A stretch of DNA of 64,000 nt from Dyadobacter sp. CECT 9275 (GTDB taxonomy: Bacteria; Bacteroidota; Bacteroidia; Cytophagales; Spirosomataceae): positions 62,001-126,000 of the forward strand of contig NZ_CAJRAF010000004.1 of the NCBI RefSeq assembly GCF_907164905.1, written 5' to 3'. Under the pieces are notes generated by a model. The model saw only the letters and a list, made by a program, of their open reading frames with translations, was not told where the DNA came from and searched no databases. The translations under genes and the position numbers were made by a program. How positions within the stretch are numbered: position 1 is the stretch's first letter; each line of letters opens with the position of its first letter. Positions 16,872 to 26,033 of the stretch are shown here, in pieces.

Positions 16872-17468
16872 TCAAAAAAACGAAATCAGCAGCGGAAGAA
16901 AGCTGGAAAGGTGCATGATGTCGCGCAGCGATTTGAGTGCCGTATAAATAAATTTACAGGCCGACTGGTAGTTGACACCCATAATATGAGCCACTTCTTC
17001 GTTGCTCATGTTGTGAAAATAGCGGAGTTGGATGGCTTCGCGCTGACGCTTCGGCAGTGCATGAATAGCAACATGTAATTGCCTGGATTTAAACGAATTG
17101 TCTTCGTCCCGCAGTAAAGCCAGCTCAAAATTTTCCTCGTATAGCTCGCTATGCGTAGTATCCAGTGCGTCTTCACAACGCGCGTCCAGGTTCCTGACGA
17201 TCTTATAGCGGAGGGATTTCAATAAATAAAAACGGATAGAATTGACGTCGGTCAGGTTGCTTCTCCTTTCCCACAGCTCTACGAATAGATCCTGGATGCA
17301 ATCTTTAATTACATGTTTATCATTTGTTATTTTGAATCCGTAACTGATAAGCGGAAAAAAATGCCGTTCATAAATATTCGCAAATGCCGTTGGGTCTCCC
17401 TGCTTAAAGGCAGACCAGAGATCCTGATCGGAGACCGGATCTTGAAAGGCGTAACGGAGATCCTTCAT
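16872..17468 (-). CDS. ECF sigma-70 factor, FecI-like
   Basis: The 198-residue protein has sigma region 2 (about 25-95, with D-C-I-Q-D-L-F-V-E-L-W) and region 4 (about 130-185, L-P-K-R-Q-R-E-A-I-Q-L-R-Y, then an HTH). It ends in a hydrophobic tail typical of the Bacteroidota group that works with FecR-type anti-sigma factors and SusC/SusD loci. No anti-sigma or TonB receptor gene is adjacent: the 3' end faces the integrated element and the 5' side is a 475-nt gap. Insertion of the element may have separated it from its partners. Confidence 0.92.
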   Translation of the reverse strand: MKDLRYAFQDPVSDQDLWSAFKQGDPTAFANIYERHFFPLISYGFKITNDKHVIKDCIQDLFVELWERRSNLTDVNSIRFYLLKSLRYKIVRNLDARCEDALDTTHSELYEENFELALLRDEDNSFKSRQLHVAIHALPKRQREAIQLRYFHNMSNEEVAHIMGVNYQSACKFIYTALKSLRDIMHLSSFLPLLISFF

Positions 17469-17911
17469 GCGGGTGCGTTTCTATTGTATCGCCAAAGGTA
17501 TATATTTTGTATATTTTTAGGAAAAAATTGTTATGAATGAATTGTTAAGAATAAATGTGAAGCCGACCATTGAAAAAGACTTGCTGTTCTGCGCGCGTAC
17601 AACAGCCTTCGCGATATGTCACCGACACTAACGTTGTAATCTATACGAATCCCTATCACCGATAGCTCTATATTATTGCCCCGGTCAGCCAGTCCAGTTG
17701 AATTGTTGAATAGAGGGATGTGTCGTGCCTTGATCATCTCCTTCGATCAAAACGGTACATACTCGCCTGACGGTTTTATCAGGTCTTGCTCCGGATGGCG
17801 ATCCAAAACGAAACGCGGGTCCACGAAACCAGAAGTGAAAGGATACGGTGTTGAACTTCACAACAAAGTAAAGTTGGGCTTTACAACAAACCTGCGCTTA
17901 ACGGTTGGTAG
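17469..17911. other. Intergenic gap without recognised gene
   Basis: The gap separates the divergent sigma-factor and SDR genes. Several short frames cross it, none with a start, composition or motif that convinces me. It should hold both promoters. Confidence 0.5.
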
Positions 17912-17919
17912 TAGTTTTG
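17912..17919 (+). promoter_or_regulatory. -7 box TAGTTTTG upstream of SDR gene
   Basis: Matches TAnnTTTG and lies 24 nt before the ATG at 17944; a purine-rich AAGGAG ribosome site sits directly before the ATG. The longer string GTAGTTTTGC also fits the CTnDOT target core GTAnnTTTGC, so it could be an unused integration target. The -33 box is weak. Confidence 0.45.
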
Positions 17920-17943
17920 CAGTACAAAAAATCAATTAAGGAG

Positions 17944-18900
17944 ATGAACAAAACAGTTTTAGTGACCGGTGGTAGCGGCTTCGTGGGTATCCATACTATT
18001 TTACAATTATTGCAGAAAGGCTTTCAGGTGCATACGACCATTCGCACATTGGCCAAAAAAGATAACGTCAGCACTGCCTTAAAAGCCTCGGCAGTTGAAA
18101 ATATTAGCAGCCTGCGTTTTTTTGAAGCGGATTTAACCAGCGATGCTGGCTGGGACGAAGCAATGAAAGGGGTTTCGTATGTGTTGCATGTAGCGTCCCC
18201 ATTTCCGGCCCAGGAGCCGGCCGATGAAAACGAACTCCTCGTTCCCGCCCGTGACGGAGCCTTGCGGGTGCTCAAAGCCGCACAAAATGCCGGCGTAAAA
18301 CGTCTTGTGCTTACTTCGTCTTTCGCCGCGATTGGGTACAGTATCAACCCCAGGAACCATATTTTTACAGAAGAAGATTGGACTGATGTTCATGTGCCGC
18401 TTCCCGCCTACATTAAATCAAAAACGGTTGCGGAAAAGGCCGCCTGGGATTACATCGGGCAAAATGACGGCGGTATGGAATTAACGGTAATAAATCCTGT
18501 CGGAATATTCGGACCGATAATGGGTGGTATCAGCTCCGCCTCGCTGGACATAGCAGTAGCCGGAATATTGAATGGGACAACTAACGTAAGTCCGGACTTT
18601 ACAATGGGTGTGGTGGATGTCCGAGATGTAGCAGCGATACACCTACTCGCGATGGAACATCCCAAAGCTGCCGGAGAACGATTTATTGCCTGTGCCGATG
18701 GCGTAATGAGCTTTTATGACGTAGCAGAATTGCTCAGAAATGAGAGACCGGAGTGGGCTGAAAACATCGCGCAAATGCAGCCTACCGCAAAGGAATTTTA
18801 CATTGAAATGTCAAACCAGAAGGCTAAGACCGTATTGGGCTGGCAACCACGAAGCAAGGAAGAGGCATTGCTTGCCAGTGCCGACAGTCTGATAAAATAA
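17944..18900 (+). CDS. NAD(P)-dependent epimerase/dihydroflavonol reductase-like extended SDR
   Basis: The 318-residue protein has the Rossmann motif T-G-G-S-G-F-V-G at the N-terminus and the extended-SDR catalytic set: S in L-T-S-S-F-A-A and Y-x-x-x-K in A-Y-I-K-S-K. The N-P-V-G-I-F-G-P segment is typical of dihydroflavonol-4-reductase/cinnamoyl-CoA reductase-like enzymes. It probably reduces a carbonyl compound in the cytosol. The start at 17944 follows a good AAGGAG site. An AraC regulator follows 35 nt downstream on the same strand and probably controls it. Confidence 0.88.
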   Translation: MNKTVLVTGGSGFVGIHTILQLLQKGFQVHTTIRTLAKKDNVSTALKASAVENISSLRFFEADLTSDAGWDEAMKGVSYVLHVASPFPAQEPADENELLVPARDGALRVLKAAQNAGVKRLVLTSSFAAIGYSINPRNHIFTEEDWTDVHVPLPAYIKSKTVAEKAAWDYIGQNDGGMELTVINPVGIFGPIMGGISSASLDIAVAGILNGTTNVSPDFTMGVVDVRDVAAIHLLAMEHPKAAGERFIACADGVMSFYDVAELLRNERPEWAENIAQMQPTAKEFYIEMSNQKAKTVLGWQPRSKEEALLASADSLIK

Positions 18901-18935
18901 TTAAATTTGCAGGAACCGCCTTCTTAATATATAAA

Positions 18936-19742
18936 TTGAAATTTAACAACATACAATCTTGTCATCTGGGACCGGAGATTTCACCGGAACAGTTTATACC
19001 GGAGCATTTCTTCCTGTACCTGCTGCAAGGTTCGATGAAGGCTTTTGATGGAAGAAATAACTATCTGATGCAACCGGGCGATTACTGCATCGCCCGGAAG
19101 AATCATCTGGTACGCTATACCAAGTACAGAGATCAAGACGATGCCTTCGAAAAGATAATCATCACGCTGGATGAACCCTTTTTAAAAAAATATCTGGAAA
19201 AACACCCGTCGACCGTCGGTATTTACGACAACGACCATTCATTTCTGTTTGTACAGGAGGATAAATTAATCAGGAATTTCATTCAGTCGCTGGAACCATA
19301 CTACAACGGAAGTGATCAGATTGATCAGGCCTTTTCTGATGTGAAGCGGGAAGAGCTATTACTGATATTACTGCAGAACAGTCCCAAGCTGGCCGATGTA
19401 TTCTTCAACTTCGGTATACCTCAAAAGATTAATCTGGAGGAATATATGAACCGAAATTTCAGGTTCAATATCAGCATGGAGCGTTTCGCTTTTCTTACAG
19501 GCAGAAGTGTATCCTCGTTTAAACGGGATTTCCAAAAAGCATTTGGAACTACTCCCGGCAGTTGGCTCAAAAAGAAGCGGTTAGAAGAAGCTTACTTTCA
19601 AATCAGCAGGCAAAATGAAAAGCCTGGGAAAGTTTATCTTGAAGTAGGCTTTGAAGACTTGTCTCATTTTTCCTTTGCATTCAAAAAAGAATTTGGATTA
19701 ACACCAACAGAAGTTTCATTGAGGTATCAGGGCAGGAGTTGA
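18936..19742 (+). CDS. AraC family transcriptional regulator
   Basis: The 268-residue protein has an N-terminal cupin-like sensor part (1-150) and a C-terminal AraC/XylS double HTH (about 165-262: F-L-T-G-R-S-V-S-S-F-K-R-D-F then V-G-F-E-D-L-S-H-F-S-F-A-F-K-K-E-F-G). It starts with TTG at 18936 as no suitable ATG is near. It is a close paralogue of the AraC protein at 61002-61817, and both sit beside short-chain dehydrogenase genes, so a shared regulatory module has been duplicated. It likely responds to a small aldehyde or ketone; the ligand is unknown. Confidence 0.88.
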   Translation: MKFNNIQSCHLGPEISPEQFIPEHFFLYLLQGSMKAFDGRNNYLMQPGDYCIARKNHLVRYTKYRDQDDAFEKIIITLDEPFLKKYLEKHPSTVGIYDNDHSFLFVQEDKLIRNFIQSLEPYYNGSDQIDQAFSDVKREELLLILLQNSPKLADVFFNFGIPQKINLEEYMNRNFRFNISMERFAFLTGRSVSSFKRDFQKAFGTTPGSWLKKKRLEEAYFQISRQNEKPGKVYLEVGFEDLSHFSFAFKKEFGLTPTEVSLRYQGRS

Positions 19743-20026
19743 TCGGGGACTTTTGCCACTGGGTATGGTATCCAAGCCACACGCCCTTTTCCAAACCGGT
19801 CAGCATACATTTATGATATCGCCAAACATTTTTTTGACCTCAAATTTGACCGTAACAGTAGTGAACTTTGACGCCGAAAGCGGGAAAAAATGAGCACCAT
19901 AGGCGATGGGTGCAAGTCCCGTTTTCCAATCGCACCGGCGACCCGCCTAAAATCCCAGACTCAAACATTCCGTAATTTGTGTTATGCATCCCCTTTATTG
20001 TGTTAACTCGCTTTAACCCGTCAGTC
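19743..20026. other. Intergenic gap
   Basis: No gene is seen. A GGG-TGCAAGT-CCC stem-loop near 19906 looks like a tRNA T-arm but no tRNA can be built around it. Confidence 0.4.
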
Positions 20027-20034
20027 TAAATTTG
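20027..20034 (+). promoter_or_regulatory. -7 box TAAATTTG upstream of SDR gene
   Basis: Perfect TAnnTTTG match 38 nt before the ATG at 20073. No convincing -33 element at the usual distance. Confidence 0.45.
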
Positions 20035-20072
20035 CATTGTAAATCATTGAGAAACATTCAAAGTTTAGAAAA

Positions 20073-20891
20073 ATGAAAAAGGTAGCACTAATCACAGGAG
20101 CAAGTTCAGGAATGGGAAAATCAACCGCTAACATATTGCACAGCAAGGGCTATACTGTTTATGGAGCAGCGAGACGTACCGATGAAATGAATGACCTGAA
20201 AGCAAAAGGAATGGGTGTAGTGGCACTTGATCTCACCAACGACGCTTCAATCGTTGAAGCTGTTAACACCGTTCTCAACAACGAAGGCCGGATAGATATT
20301 CTGGTAAACAACGCCGGATATGGTTCTTACGGCGCTGTTGAAGACGTCCCCCTTGACGAAGCCAGAAGGCAGTTTGAAGTAAATCTTTTTGGAATGGCCC
20401 GGTTGACGCAGTTGGTATTACCCGGTATGCGTGAGCAAAAATCGGGTAGAATTGTAAACATCTCTTCAATGGGTGGTAAAATTTATACGCCGTTGGGTGC
20501 CTGGTATCACGCCACGAAACACGCCGTAGAAGGATGGAGCGACTGTTTGCGTCTGGAGTTGAAGGCGTTTGGAATCGATGTGGTAATCGTTGAGCCGGGA
20601 GGCATCAAAACGCCCTGGGGCCAAATAGCAGCGGAAAATTTGAAGATTACCTCAGGCAGAGGTGCCTACGCTCACTTTGCCGACAAAGTAGCTGAGAGCA
20701 CGATTAAAATGTACACCGGAAGCCAATTGACTGATGTGGATATACTTGGACAGACCATTGCCCGCGCTGCCACCGACAAGAAACCCAAAACCAGGTATGT
20801 AAAGGGTTATATGGCAAAACCAGCAATGGCCATCAGAAAATGGTTTGGCGACAAAGTGTACGACAAAATAGTAATGAGCCAGGTTAAGTAG
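20073..20891 (+). CDS. Classical short-chain dehydrogenase/reductase
   Basis: The 272-residue enzyme shows the classical SDR order: cofactor loop T-G-A-S-S-G-M-G (near 8-15), N-N-A-G (near 83-86), catalytic S in I-S-S-M-G-G, and Y-H-A-T-K (near 147-151). The P-G-G-I-K-T following the active site is also typical. It should oxidise or reduce an alcohol/carbonyl with NAD(P). An AraC regulator begins 20 nt downstream on the same strand, forming a two-gene module like that at 17944-19742. Confidence 0.92.
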   Translation: MKKVALITGASSGMGKSTANILHSKGYTVYGAARRTDEMNDLKAKGMGVVALDLTNDASIVEAVNTVLNNEGRIDILVNNAGYGSYGAVEDVPLDEARRQFEVNLFGMARLTQLVLPGMREQKSGRIVNISSMGGKIYTPLGAWYHATKHAVEGWSDCLRLELKAFGIDVVIVEPGGIKTPWGQIAAENLKITSGRGAYAHFADKVAESTIKMYTGSQLTDVDILGQTIARAATDKKPKTRYVKGYMAKPAMAIRKWFGDKVYDKIVMSQVK

Positions 20892-20911
20892 ACGAAAATT
20901 TGGGCAAGAAG

Positions 20912-21820
20912 ATGAAACAGGACATTAAAAATATCAGGTCGATCGGCCAGTTGCATGAAATTTTCGGATTTGGAAAACCGACGCATCCGCTGATCAGTAT
21001 CATCGATGTGTCAAAATGGAAAATTTCAGAACAGTTTGTCGGCGTAAAATACACCTCGGAATTGTATACGATTGGCCTGAAAGACAAAAGCTGTGGTTTG
21101 CATTACGGAAGAAATACCTACGATTTTGACGAAGGGGTATTGTTCTTCACAGCACCCGACCAGGTTCAGTCCGTATCGAAAACTCAGGAATTAAATGAAA
21201 TACAGGGATGGATGTTATTCTTCCACCCCGATTTAATCCGCAATACCACATTGGGGAGAAGTATCGAGAATTACGGATTTTTCACTTATGAGGTACGCGA
21301 AGCCCTTCATTTGTCCGATGCTGAACAAAAGACGATCACCGATTGCAAAACCATGATACAAAATGAAATCCTCGAACGGATAGACAACCATAGCCAAACC
21401 GTTATTGCATCTTCCCTGGAACTACTATTGAATTTATCAAAACGTTATTATGAAAGACAATTCAATACCCGCTCCGCACAAAATTCTGATGTTGTGAGCC
21501 ATTTTCATACGCTGCTCAATAGTTATTATAAACATGGAAAATTTGCGGAAACAGGAATACCTTCGGTTGAATATTTCTCTGACAAAATACATCTCTCGGG
21601 AAATTATTTGAGTGACCTGTTAAAGAAAGAAACCGGGTACGCAATAAAAGATCACGTCAATAATTTTGTCATCGAGAAAGCCAAGACGCTACTACTTAGC
21701 GAATCAGAAACGGTAAGTGGTATTGCCTATACGCTGGGATTTAATTATCCCCACTATTTCAATCGCTTATTTAAAAGCAAAACAGGATTAACACCGCAAG
21801 AATACAGAAAGCTGAATTGA
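20912..21820 (+). CDS. AraC family transcriptional regulator
   Basis: From ATG 20912 the product has 302 residues; a TTG at 20900 is an alternative. The N-terminal sensor half (1-190) has the cupin-like pattern of AraC proteins paired with oxidoreductases. The C-terminal HTH_18 domain (about 205-300) shows L-S-G-N-Y-L-S-D-L-L-K-K-E-T-G and I-A-Y-T-L-G-F-N-Y-P-H-Y-F-N-R-L-F-K. It probably regulates the SDR gene just upstream. Confidence 0.9.
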   Translation: MKQDIKNIRSIGQLHEIFGFGKPTHPLISIIDVSKWKISEQFVGVKYTSELYTIGLKDKSCGLHYGRNTYDFDEGVLFFTAPDQVQSVSKTQELNEIQGWMLFFHPDLIRNTTLGRSIENYGFFTYEVREALHLSDAEQKTITDCKTMIQNEILERIDNHSQTVIASSLELLLNLSKRYYERQFNTRSAQNSDVVSHFHTLLNSYYKHGKFAETGIPSVEYFSDKIHLSGNYLSDLLKKETGYAIKDHVNNFVIEKAKTLLLSESETVSGIAYTLGFNYPHYFNRLFKSKTGLTPQEYRKLN

Positions 21821-21863
21821 GCTTGTTACCAATGCCCTTTGCGATACCTTCCGTTTAAATGCG

Positions 21864-22469
21864 TCAATTCTGTTTCACACACCGGATCAAATGAAACGGG
21901 TAATTCTCCATGACCTCTTCAACGCTGGCCAGGCCGTAACCACCGAATTCCTGCTGAATGGAAACCCCGTCGTAAAAGAACATTCTGACGCCGCCGAACT
22001 GCTCAAACCGGTCGGGCCCGACGGGTTTTCCTTGTCCATAGGTTACGGCCTCTTTGGTAATGGCAGTAAAAATCATCATACCGCCCTCATGGAGCTGCTC
22101 ATAACAATCTGCAATCAGTTTCGCTCTTTCGTCCTCATTCAACAAATGAATCAGCGCGTGGGCGAAAATGCCGTCATATCGGTTTTCGTCAAACGGCATT
22201 TCCGTCACCGAGCCATGGTAGAGTTTCAGTGAATCACCGTATCGGGTTTTTGCAATGGCGATAGCTGTTTCGGAAATCTCTATCCCGGTCACTTCCATCC
22301 CCTCTTTAACAAATGGCTGAGCATTCCGACCATACCCGATACCAGGAATCAGAATCTTTTTATAGCCCGCCTCATGGAAAATTCCGGAGGCAATCAGGGC
22401 AGCATTTGCGGGATCCCAACCCCACATTTGGTTTTTACTTTTAAATGCTTCTTCCCAAAATTCACTCAT
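21864..22469 (-). CDS. SAM-dependent methyltransferase, class I (TPMT-like)
   Basis: The 201-residue protein has motif I as I-P-G-I-G-Y-G-R-N (near 41-49), E in V-T-G-I-E-I-S for ribose binding, and F-D-E-N-R-Y-D-G-I-F-A-H-A-L in the motif IV region. The P-G-x-G-x-G-R-N form is usual in thiopurine/tellurite-type methyltransferases. The substrate is unknown. The gene is convergent with the AraC gene, 43 nt apart, and does not clearly belong to an operon. Confidence 0.85.
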   Translation of the reverse strand: MSEFWEEAFKSKNQMWGWDPANAALIASGIFHEAGYKKILIPGIGYGRNAQPFVKEGMEVTGIEISETAIAIAKTRYGDSLKLYHGSVTEMPFDENRYDGIFAHALIHLLNEDERAKLIADCYEQLHEGGMMIFTAITKEAVTYGQGKPVGPDRFEQFGGVRMFFYDGVSIQQEFGGYGLASVEEVMENYPFHLIRCVKQN

Positions 22470-22691
22470 ATCCGGTTATGTTTCGTTCAAATTTTATGGT
22501 TTTCATGGCACGTCCAGGTCGTCAGCGTCATTTAACTCCTGGACGGTCATGGAACGCAACCCCGAAAGTCACAAGAAAATTCCTTGAAAAAAGATGTGAA
22601 CTGATCCCTGCTGTACGCCACACATGCAGAAACAGGCGTCAAGATTCGGGAAAGCCTTTATTTTGAATAGCCAGCTAAAAACGAGTAAAGG

Positions 22692-23432
22692 CTACCATGG
22701 AATTTCGCCGGTCGCCGGGTTGGTTTCCTCACTGAAGAATTTGCCGGTTGGTCCATCCTGGCCGATAAGCGCATACTTGATGATCCGCTCCGCCGCCACG
22801 CTGACTTCGCCACCATTAAAGAAAGTAAAGTCCGTTGCGGTGAGGCCCGGGCAAACTGCATTTACCTTCACCTTTGTGTCTTTGAGTTCATAAGCCAGGT
22901 GAACGGTATACATATTCAAGGCCGCTTTGGAAGTGGCATACACGACGTATTTTGCAAAGTTGTAAGCGGGCCAGTCGGGATTTGATTGCAGGGCCAGGGA
23001 CCCCACGCTCGTGCTGACGTTGACGATCCTTGGCTCCGGGGAAGTCATAAGCAGATCAAGAAAGGCGTTGGTGACGCTTGCCGTACCGATCACATTGGTG
23101 GAAAAGGCCGCCTGGTACTGGTCTGCGGTCGCGCTGGCTACGGTGTATGGGTGAGCACCTCCGTTGATGCCTGCATTGTTGATCAATACGTCCAGCCCCG
23201 CGCTTCTCCTGCCGATTTCATCCCGCGCGGCAGAAATGGATGCAAGGTCCGTTACATCCAGCCTGATGGCCTCAGCCTGGGTGAGGCCATCGGCTTTCAG
23301 CCTGCCGACTGCTTCGTTTCCGTTCGAGAGATCACGGCTTCCCAGGTATACATAAAACCCTTTCTTCAATAATTGCCTTGCTACTTCAAAACCTATGCCT
23401 TTGTTGGCTCCTGTGATTAATGCGGTCTTCAT
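22692..23432 (-). CDS. Short-chain dehydrogenase/reductase
   Basis: The 246-residue enzyme has T-G-A-N-K-G-I-G near the start, N-N-A-G-I-N-G near 87-93, catalytic S in V-S-T-S-V-G-S and Y-A-T-S-K near 159-163. The T-G-A-N-K-G-I-G-F form is typical of carbonyl-reductase-like SDRs. A Crp/Fnr regulator gene lies 78 nt upstream on the same strand, which suggests control by it or co-transcription. Confidence 0.9.
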   Translation of the reverse strand: MKTALITGANKGIGFEVARQLLKKGFYVYLGSRDLSNGNEAVGRLKADGLTQAEAIRLDVTDLASISAARDEIGRRSAGLDVLINNAGINGGAHPYTVASATADQYQAAFSTNVIGTASVTNAFLDLLMTSPEPRIVNVSTSVGSLALQSNPDWPAYNFAKYVVYATSKAALNMYTVHLAYELKDTKVKVNAVCPGLTATDFTFFNGGEVSVAAERIIKYALIGQDGPTGKFFSEETNPATGEIPW

Positions 23433-23510
23433 ATTCCAAAAATTTTAGTTTGATACGGCAAAATTGCAGCATGGAAAAATGAAGACATTTAACATTTGGT
23501 AAAAAAGCAG

Positions 23511-24077
23511 TCAGCGGATCGTTCTGCGGATCCGGCTCAGCGACTGCTGCGTAACGCCCAGGTACGACGCGACGTAGGCAAGCGGAACACGGTTGACCAG
23601 CAGCGGATGGCGTTCCAGGAATTCCAGATACCTGGTGGTGGCATCCTGCGAGATCACCGGTGCTTTTCTTGATTTCTGATACAAACAAACCTGTACCATT
23701 TTATACTTGGCAATATCCCATCCCTCTACAAGTTCGGATAAGCTGTCCCAATCCAGCCTCGAAAACGTCAGCAGTTTGCAATCGGTGCAGGCTTGCAGGT
23801 ATTCCGAAGAAACGAGGTTTGCCTCAAAATTGAGGTAGTCGGCCACCAGGCTATTTTCACTGATGAAGCAGCGTGTCACTTCCTCGCCCGTATGGGTATA
23901 GTAACAACCCCTCAGCACGCCTTCCACCACGAAACCGACTTGCCTCGGCACCTGCCCTGCCTTGGAAAAGTACTCGTCTTTCCGGAGTTCTGTCAACTGC
24001 GCCTTGCCGGTGATAAGCTCCAATTGACACGGCTTAAAATCGCCGAAAGTTAACAAGTAGTCTATAAGTTCTTTCAT
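23511..24077 (-). CDS. Crp/Fnr family transcriptional regulator
   Basis: From ATG 24077 (M-K-E-L-I-D-Y-L-L) the product has 188 residues; a start six codons earlier is possible. It has an N-terminal cyclic-nucleotide-binding-like beta-roll (about 20-120) and a C-terminal HTH with L-A-Y-V-A-S-Y-L-G-V-T-Q-Q-S-L-S-R-I-R, as usual in Bacteroidota Crp proteins. The cAMP-contacting residues are not conserved, so the effector is unknown. It probably regulates the SDR gene behind it. Confidence 0.9.
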   Translation of the reverse strand: MKELIDYLLTFGDFKPCQLELITGKAQLTELRKDEYFSKAGQVPRQVGFVVEGVLRGCYYTHTGEEVTRCFISENSLVADYLNFEANLVSSEYLQACTDCKLLTFSRLDWDSLSELVEGWDIAKYKMVQVCLYQKSRKAPVISQDATTRYLEFLERHPLLVNRVPLAYVASYLGVTQQSLSRIRRTIR

Positions 24078-24423
24078 TATATTTTCATATCTCAATTCTT
24101 GTCAGGCCTGGCGAGGATTTAGCAATTCAAAAATTACCGGTGGCACAAAGCTGATGTTGCCGGAAGGCACCGCTGTAGGCTAACAAAAACACTTGTGTAT
24201 GGTTCCCAAAAAATTCGTCAAAAACACCACATTCGTATTCAGTTTACAGAAAACCAGGTAATTCTACGCAGCAGTATACCATGATCGTGGTATTGAAAGC
24301 ATAGTGCTGATGCCCCACCTTTATTGTGCCCGGAGGGCGATTTAAACATATACGCTTCGGGGTGTAATTATGACCAACGTCAGCACGCTCAGCCATTTTT
24401 AACTATACTAAACGCGCAATCTT
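24078..24423. other. Divergent promoter region
   Basis: 346 nt between the Crp/Fnr gene and the secreted-protein gene. It must hold both promoters; I see no perfect TAnnTTTG box and no gene. Confidence 0.4.
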
Positions 24424-25866
24424 ATGAAACGGATTTTGCTATTGCTCCTTCTTTCATCCGGTCTGAAATTACCCTCCTGTTGGGGACAGTCTGTCTACAA
24501 TGTTTATGCCGTTGAACTTTCCGGCATCCTCGTGTCTCCAGATGCATACACAAAACCGAATACGGCAACCATCCGATCGGGCCAGACTATTCAGTTGACG
24601 GGATTTTATGATCAGGGTACCGCGAAGTGGTATGGAGAGGGGCTTCCGCCCGAGGGATCCCCTTTTTTCAGTACGTACATTACGCCCGTCAATCCTGGAA
24701 GTTCGAATATAACGCTTACTTATACCGTTAATAACAACGCGACCAATGCCATAACGGTGACGGTTCTTCCCGAACAGGCCCCCTCCCATCCGACCGTTTC
24801 TGCAGCAGCGTATTGTACATTCAATCCGGTTCTTACAGCGACCGGATGCAGTGGTGAGGTAAAATGGTACCAAAGACAGGGAGACGGCGGTATGCAGCCC
24901 TATACAAGAGAATTGATACCGGGCGCTGTGGGAACAACTTATCAAACGTCATCAACCGGCTTTTTCACAGCCACTTGTACAGTAAACGGCACAGAAAGTT
25001 TTGGGAGCTTCCTTACCTCGGTAGGCGCCACAGGTGTTCAGCCATCCGTCGGTATCTTGCCGCCAGCCTCAGGCAATCAGGTGTGCATGTGGTCGAGTCA
25101 GACGCTCGTTGCTTCGGGTACGGGGCTGGATGCTGGAACGCTCACCTGGTATGAAAAGATAGGTACCGAGGCAGCCACGACCATTGGTTCGGAAACAACA
25201 AAAAACGTGCAGGTCACCAACCTCAGTACGCAATATTATGCACAATTAGCCGTGCCTGGATGTGCCGTAAAAACAAGTAGCACCCAGACATTCACGGTGA
25301 AACCGCCAACGACACTCGCTGCCAGCGGAGAAAGAACTTTTACGGTGCACACACAGCAGTATGATGGATTGACCGGGCTAAACGTCCTGGGGGACGATAA
25401 TTGCCAGCTCATTGCCCGCTTTACACCCAATCAGAACTGGGACGGAGTAGATGTAACTACGGGCAAGCGAATTACCGTAAAGGTTGCGAAGGACAATTCT
25501 GTAAAGGTTCATAACAATCAGCCCTATGTGCAGCGTCATTATGATTTTGAACCTGAGAATCCCTCGGAAACCCAGAACGCGTGGTACCAGGTCGTTTTGT
25601 ATTTCATCCAGGAAGAGTTCGACGCCTTCAATTTAGCCAGTACGGTTAAATTGCCTATAAATCCGGCAGATATCGAAAATTACGCATCCAATCTGAGGAT
25701 CTGGCAGACGCATGGCACGCCAAACTCCCTTCCTACCGCTCCTGGCAATTACGGATCCATTGCCGAGGCGTGCGTCCCCTGTACCTCTGTCGCTTGGGAC
25801 TCTGGACTATCGGTTTGGAAAGTTACTCACAATTCACGGCTAGGCTTCTCCGGGCAGTCGAGGTAG
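24424..25866 (+). CDS. Secreted beta-rich protein, probably lacking its C-terminal sorting domain
   Basis: The 480-residue protein has a signal peptide (M-K-R-I-L-L-L-L-L-L, cleavage near G-Q-S at about 22-24) and Ig-like beta segments with Cys pairs and W-Y motifs near 143-150 and 242-247, as in large Cytophagales surface proteins. The last part (about 300-480) has the Y-D-F-E-P and W-D-S-G-L-S-V-W-K-V-T pattern that in related proteins precedes a type IX sorting domain. Here the frame ends shortly after G-F-S-G. No sorting domain is found in the following frames, so the gene looks shortened at its 3' end. Function unknown. Confidence 0.7.
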   Translation: MKRILLLLLLSSGLKLPSCWGQSVYNVYAVELSGILVSPDAYTKPNTATIRSGQTIQLTGFYDQGTAKWYGEGLPPEGSPFFSTYITPVNPGSSNITLTYTVNNNATNAITVTVLPEQAPSHPTVSAAAYCTFNPVLTATGCSGEVKWYQRQGDGGMQPYTRELIPGAVGTTYQTSSTGFFTATCTVNGTESFGSFLTSVGATGVQPSVGILPPASGNQVCMWSSQTLVASGTGLDAGTLTWYEKIGTEAATTIGSETTKNVQVTNLSTQYYAQLAVPGCAVKTSSTQTFTVKPPTTLAASGERTFTVHTQQYDGLTGLNVLGDDNCQLIARFTPNQNWDGVDVTTGKRITVKVAKDNSVKVHNNQPYVQRHYDFEPENPSETQNAWYQVVLYFIQEEFDAFNLASTVKLPINPADIENYASNLRIWQTHGTPNSLPTAPGNYGSIAEACVPCTSVAWDSGLSVWKVTHNSRLGFSGQSR

Positions 25867-25874
25867 GTGACCTT

Positions 25875-25967
25875 ATGCAGAAAACAAAACATACCATGGA
25901 CCTGATCTGGCTGGCAATATCCTTGCTGGCCATTCTGGTGGCACTTATCGGAATATGGATGTTGTGA
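25875..25967 (+). CDS. Tiny single-pass membrane protein (30 residues)
   Basis: ATG at 25875 follows a G/A-rich GAGGTAGGTG stretch and starts a 30-residue frame: a basic head (M-Q-K-T-K-H-T) and then about 20 hydrophobic residues (I-W-L-A-I-S-L-L-A-I-L-V-A-L-I-G-I-W). The profile fits a one-span membrane microprotein. It lies between the secreted-protein gene and the response regulator. An internal ATG at 25896 would give 23 residues. Real expression is unproven. Confidence 0.45.
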   Translation: MQKTKHTMDLIWLAISLLAILVALIGIWML

Positions 25968-26033
25968 GAATGAGTGACCTGTATTTAATATTAACTTCTA
26001 AATAACTAATTTTAAGACTAACTCCTTTACCCG

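Noticed and set aside
19895..19960. Possible tRNA (T-arm-like stem-loop)
   Set aside because: No acceptor, D or anticodon arm could be built around it.
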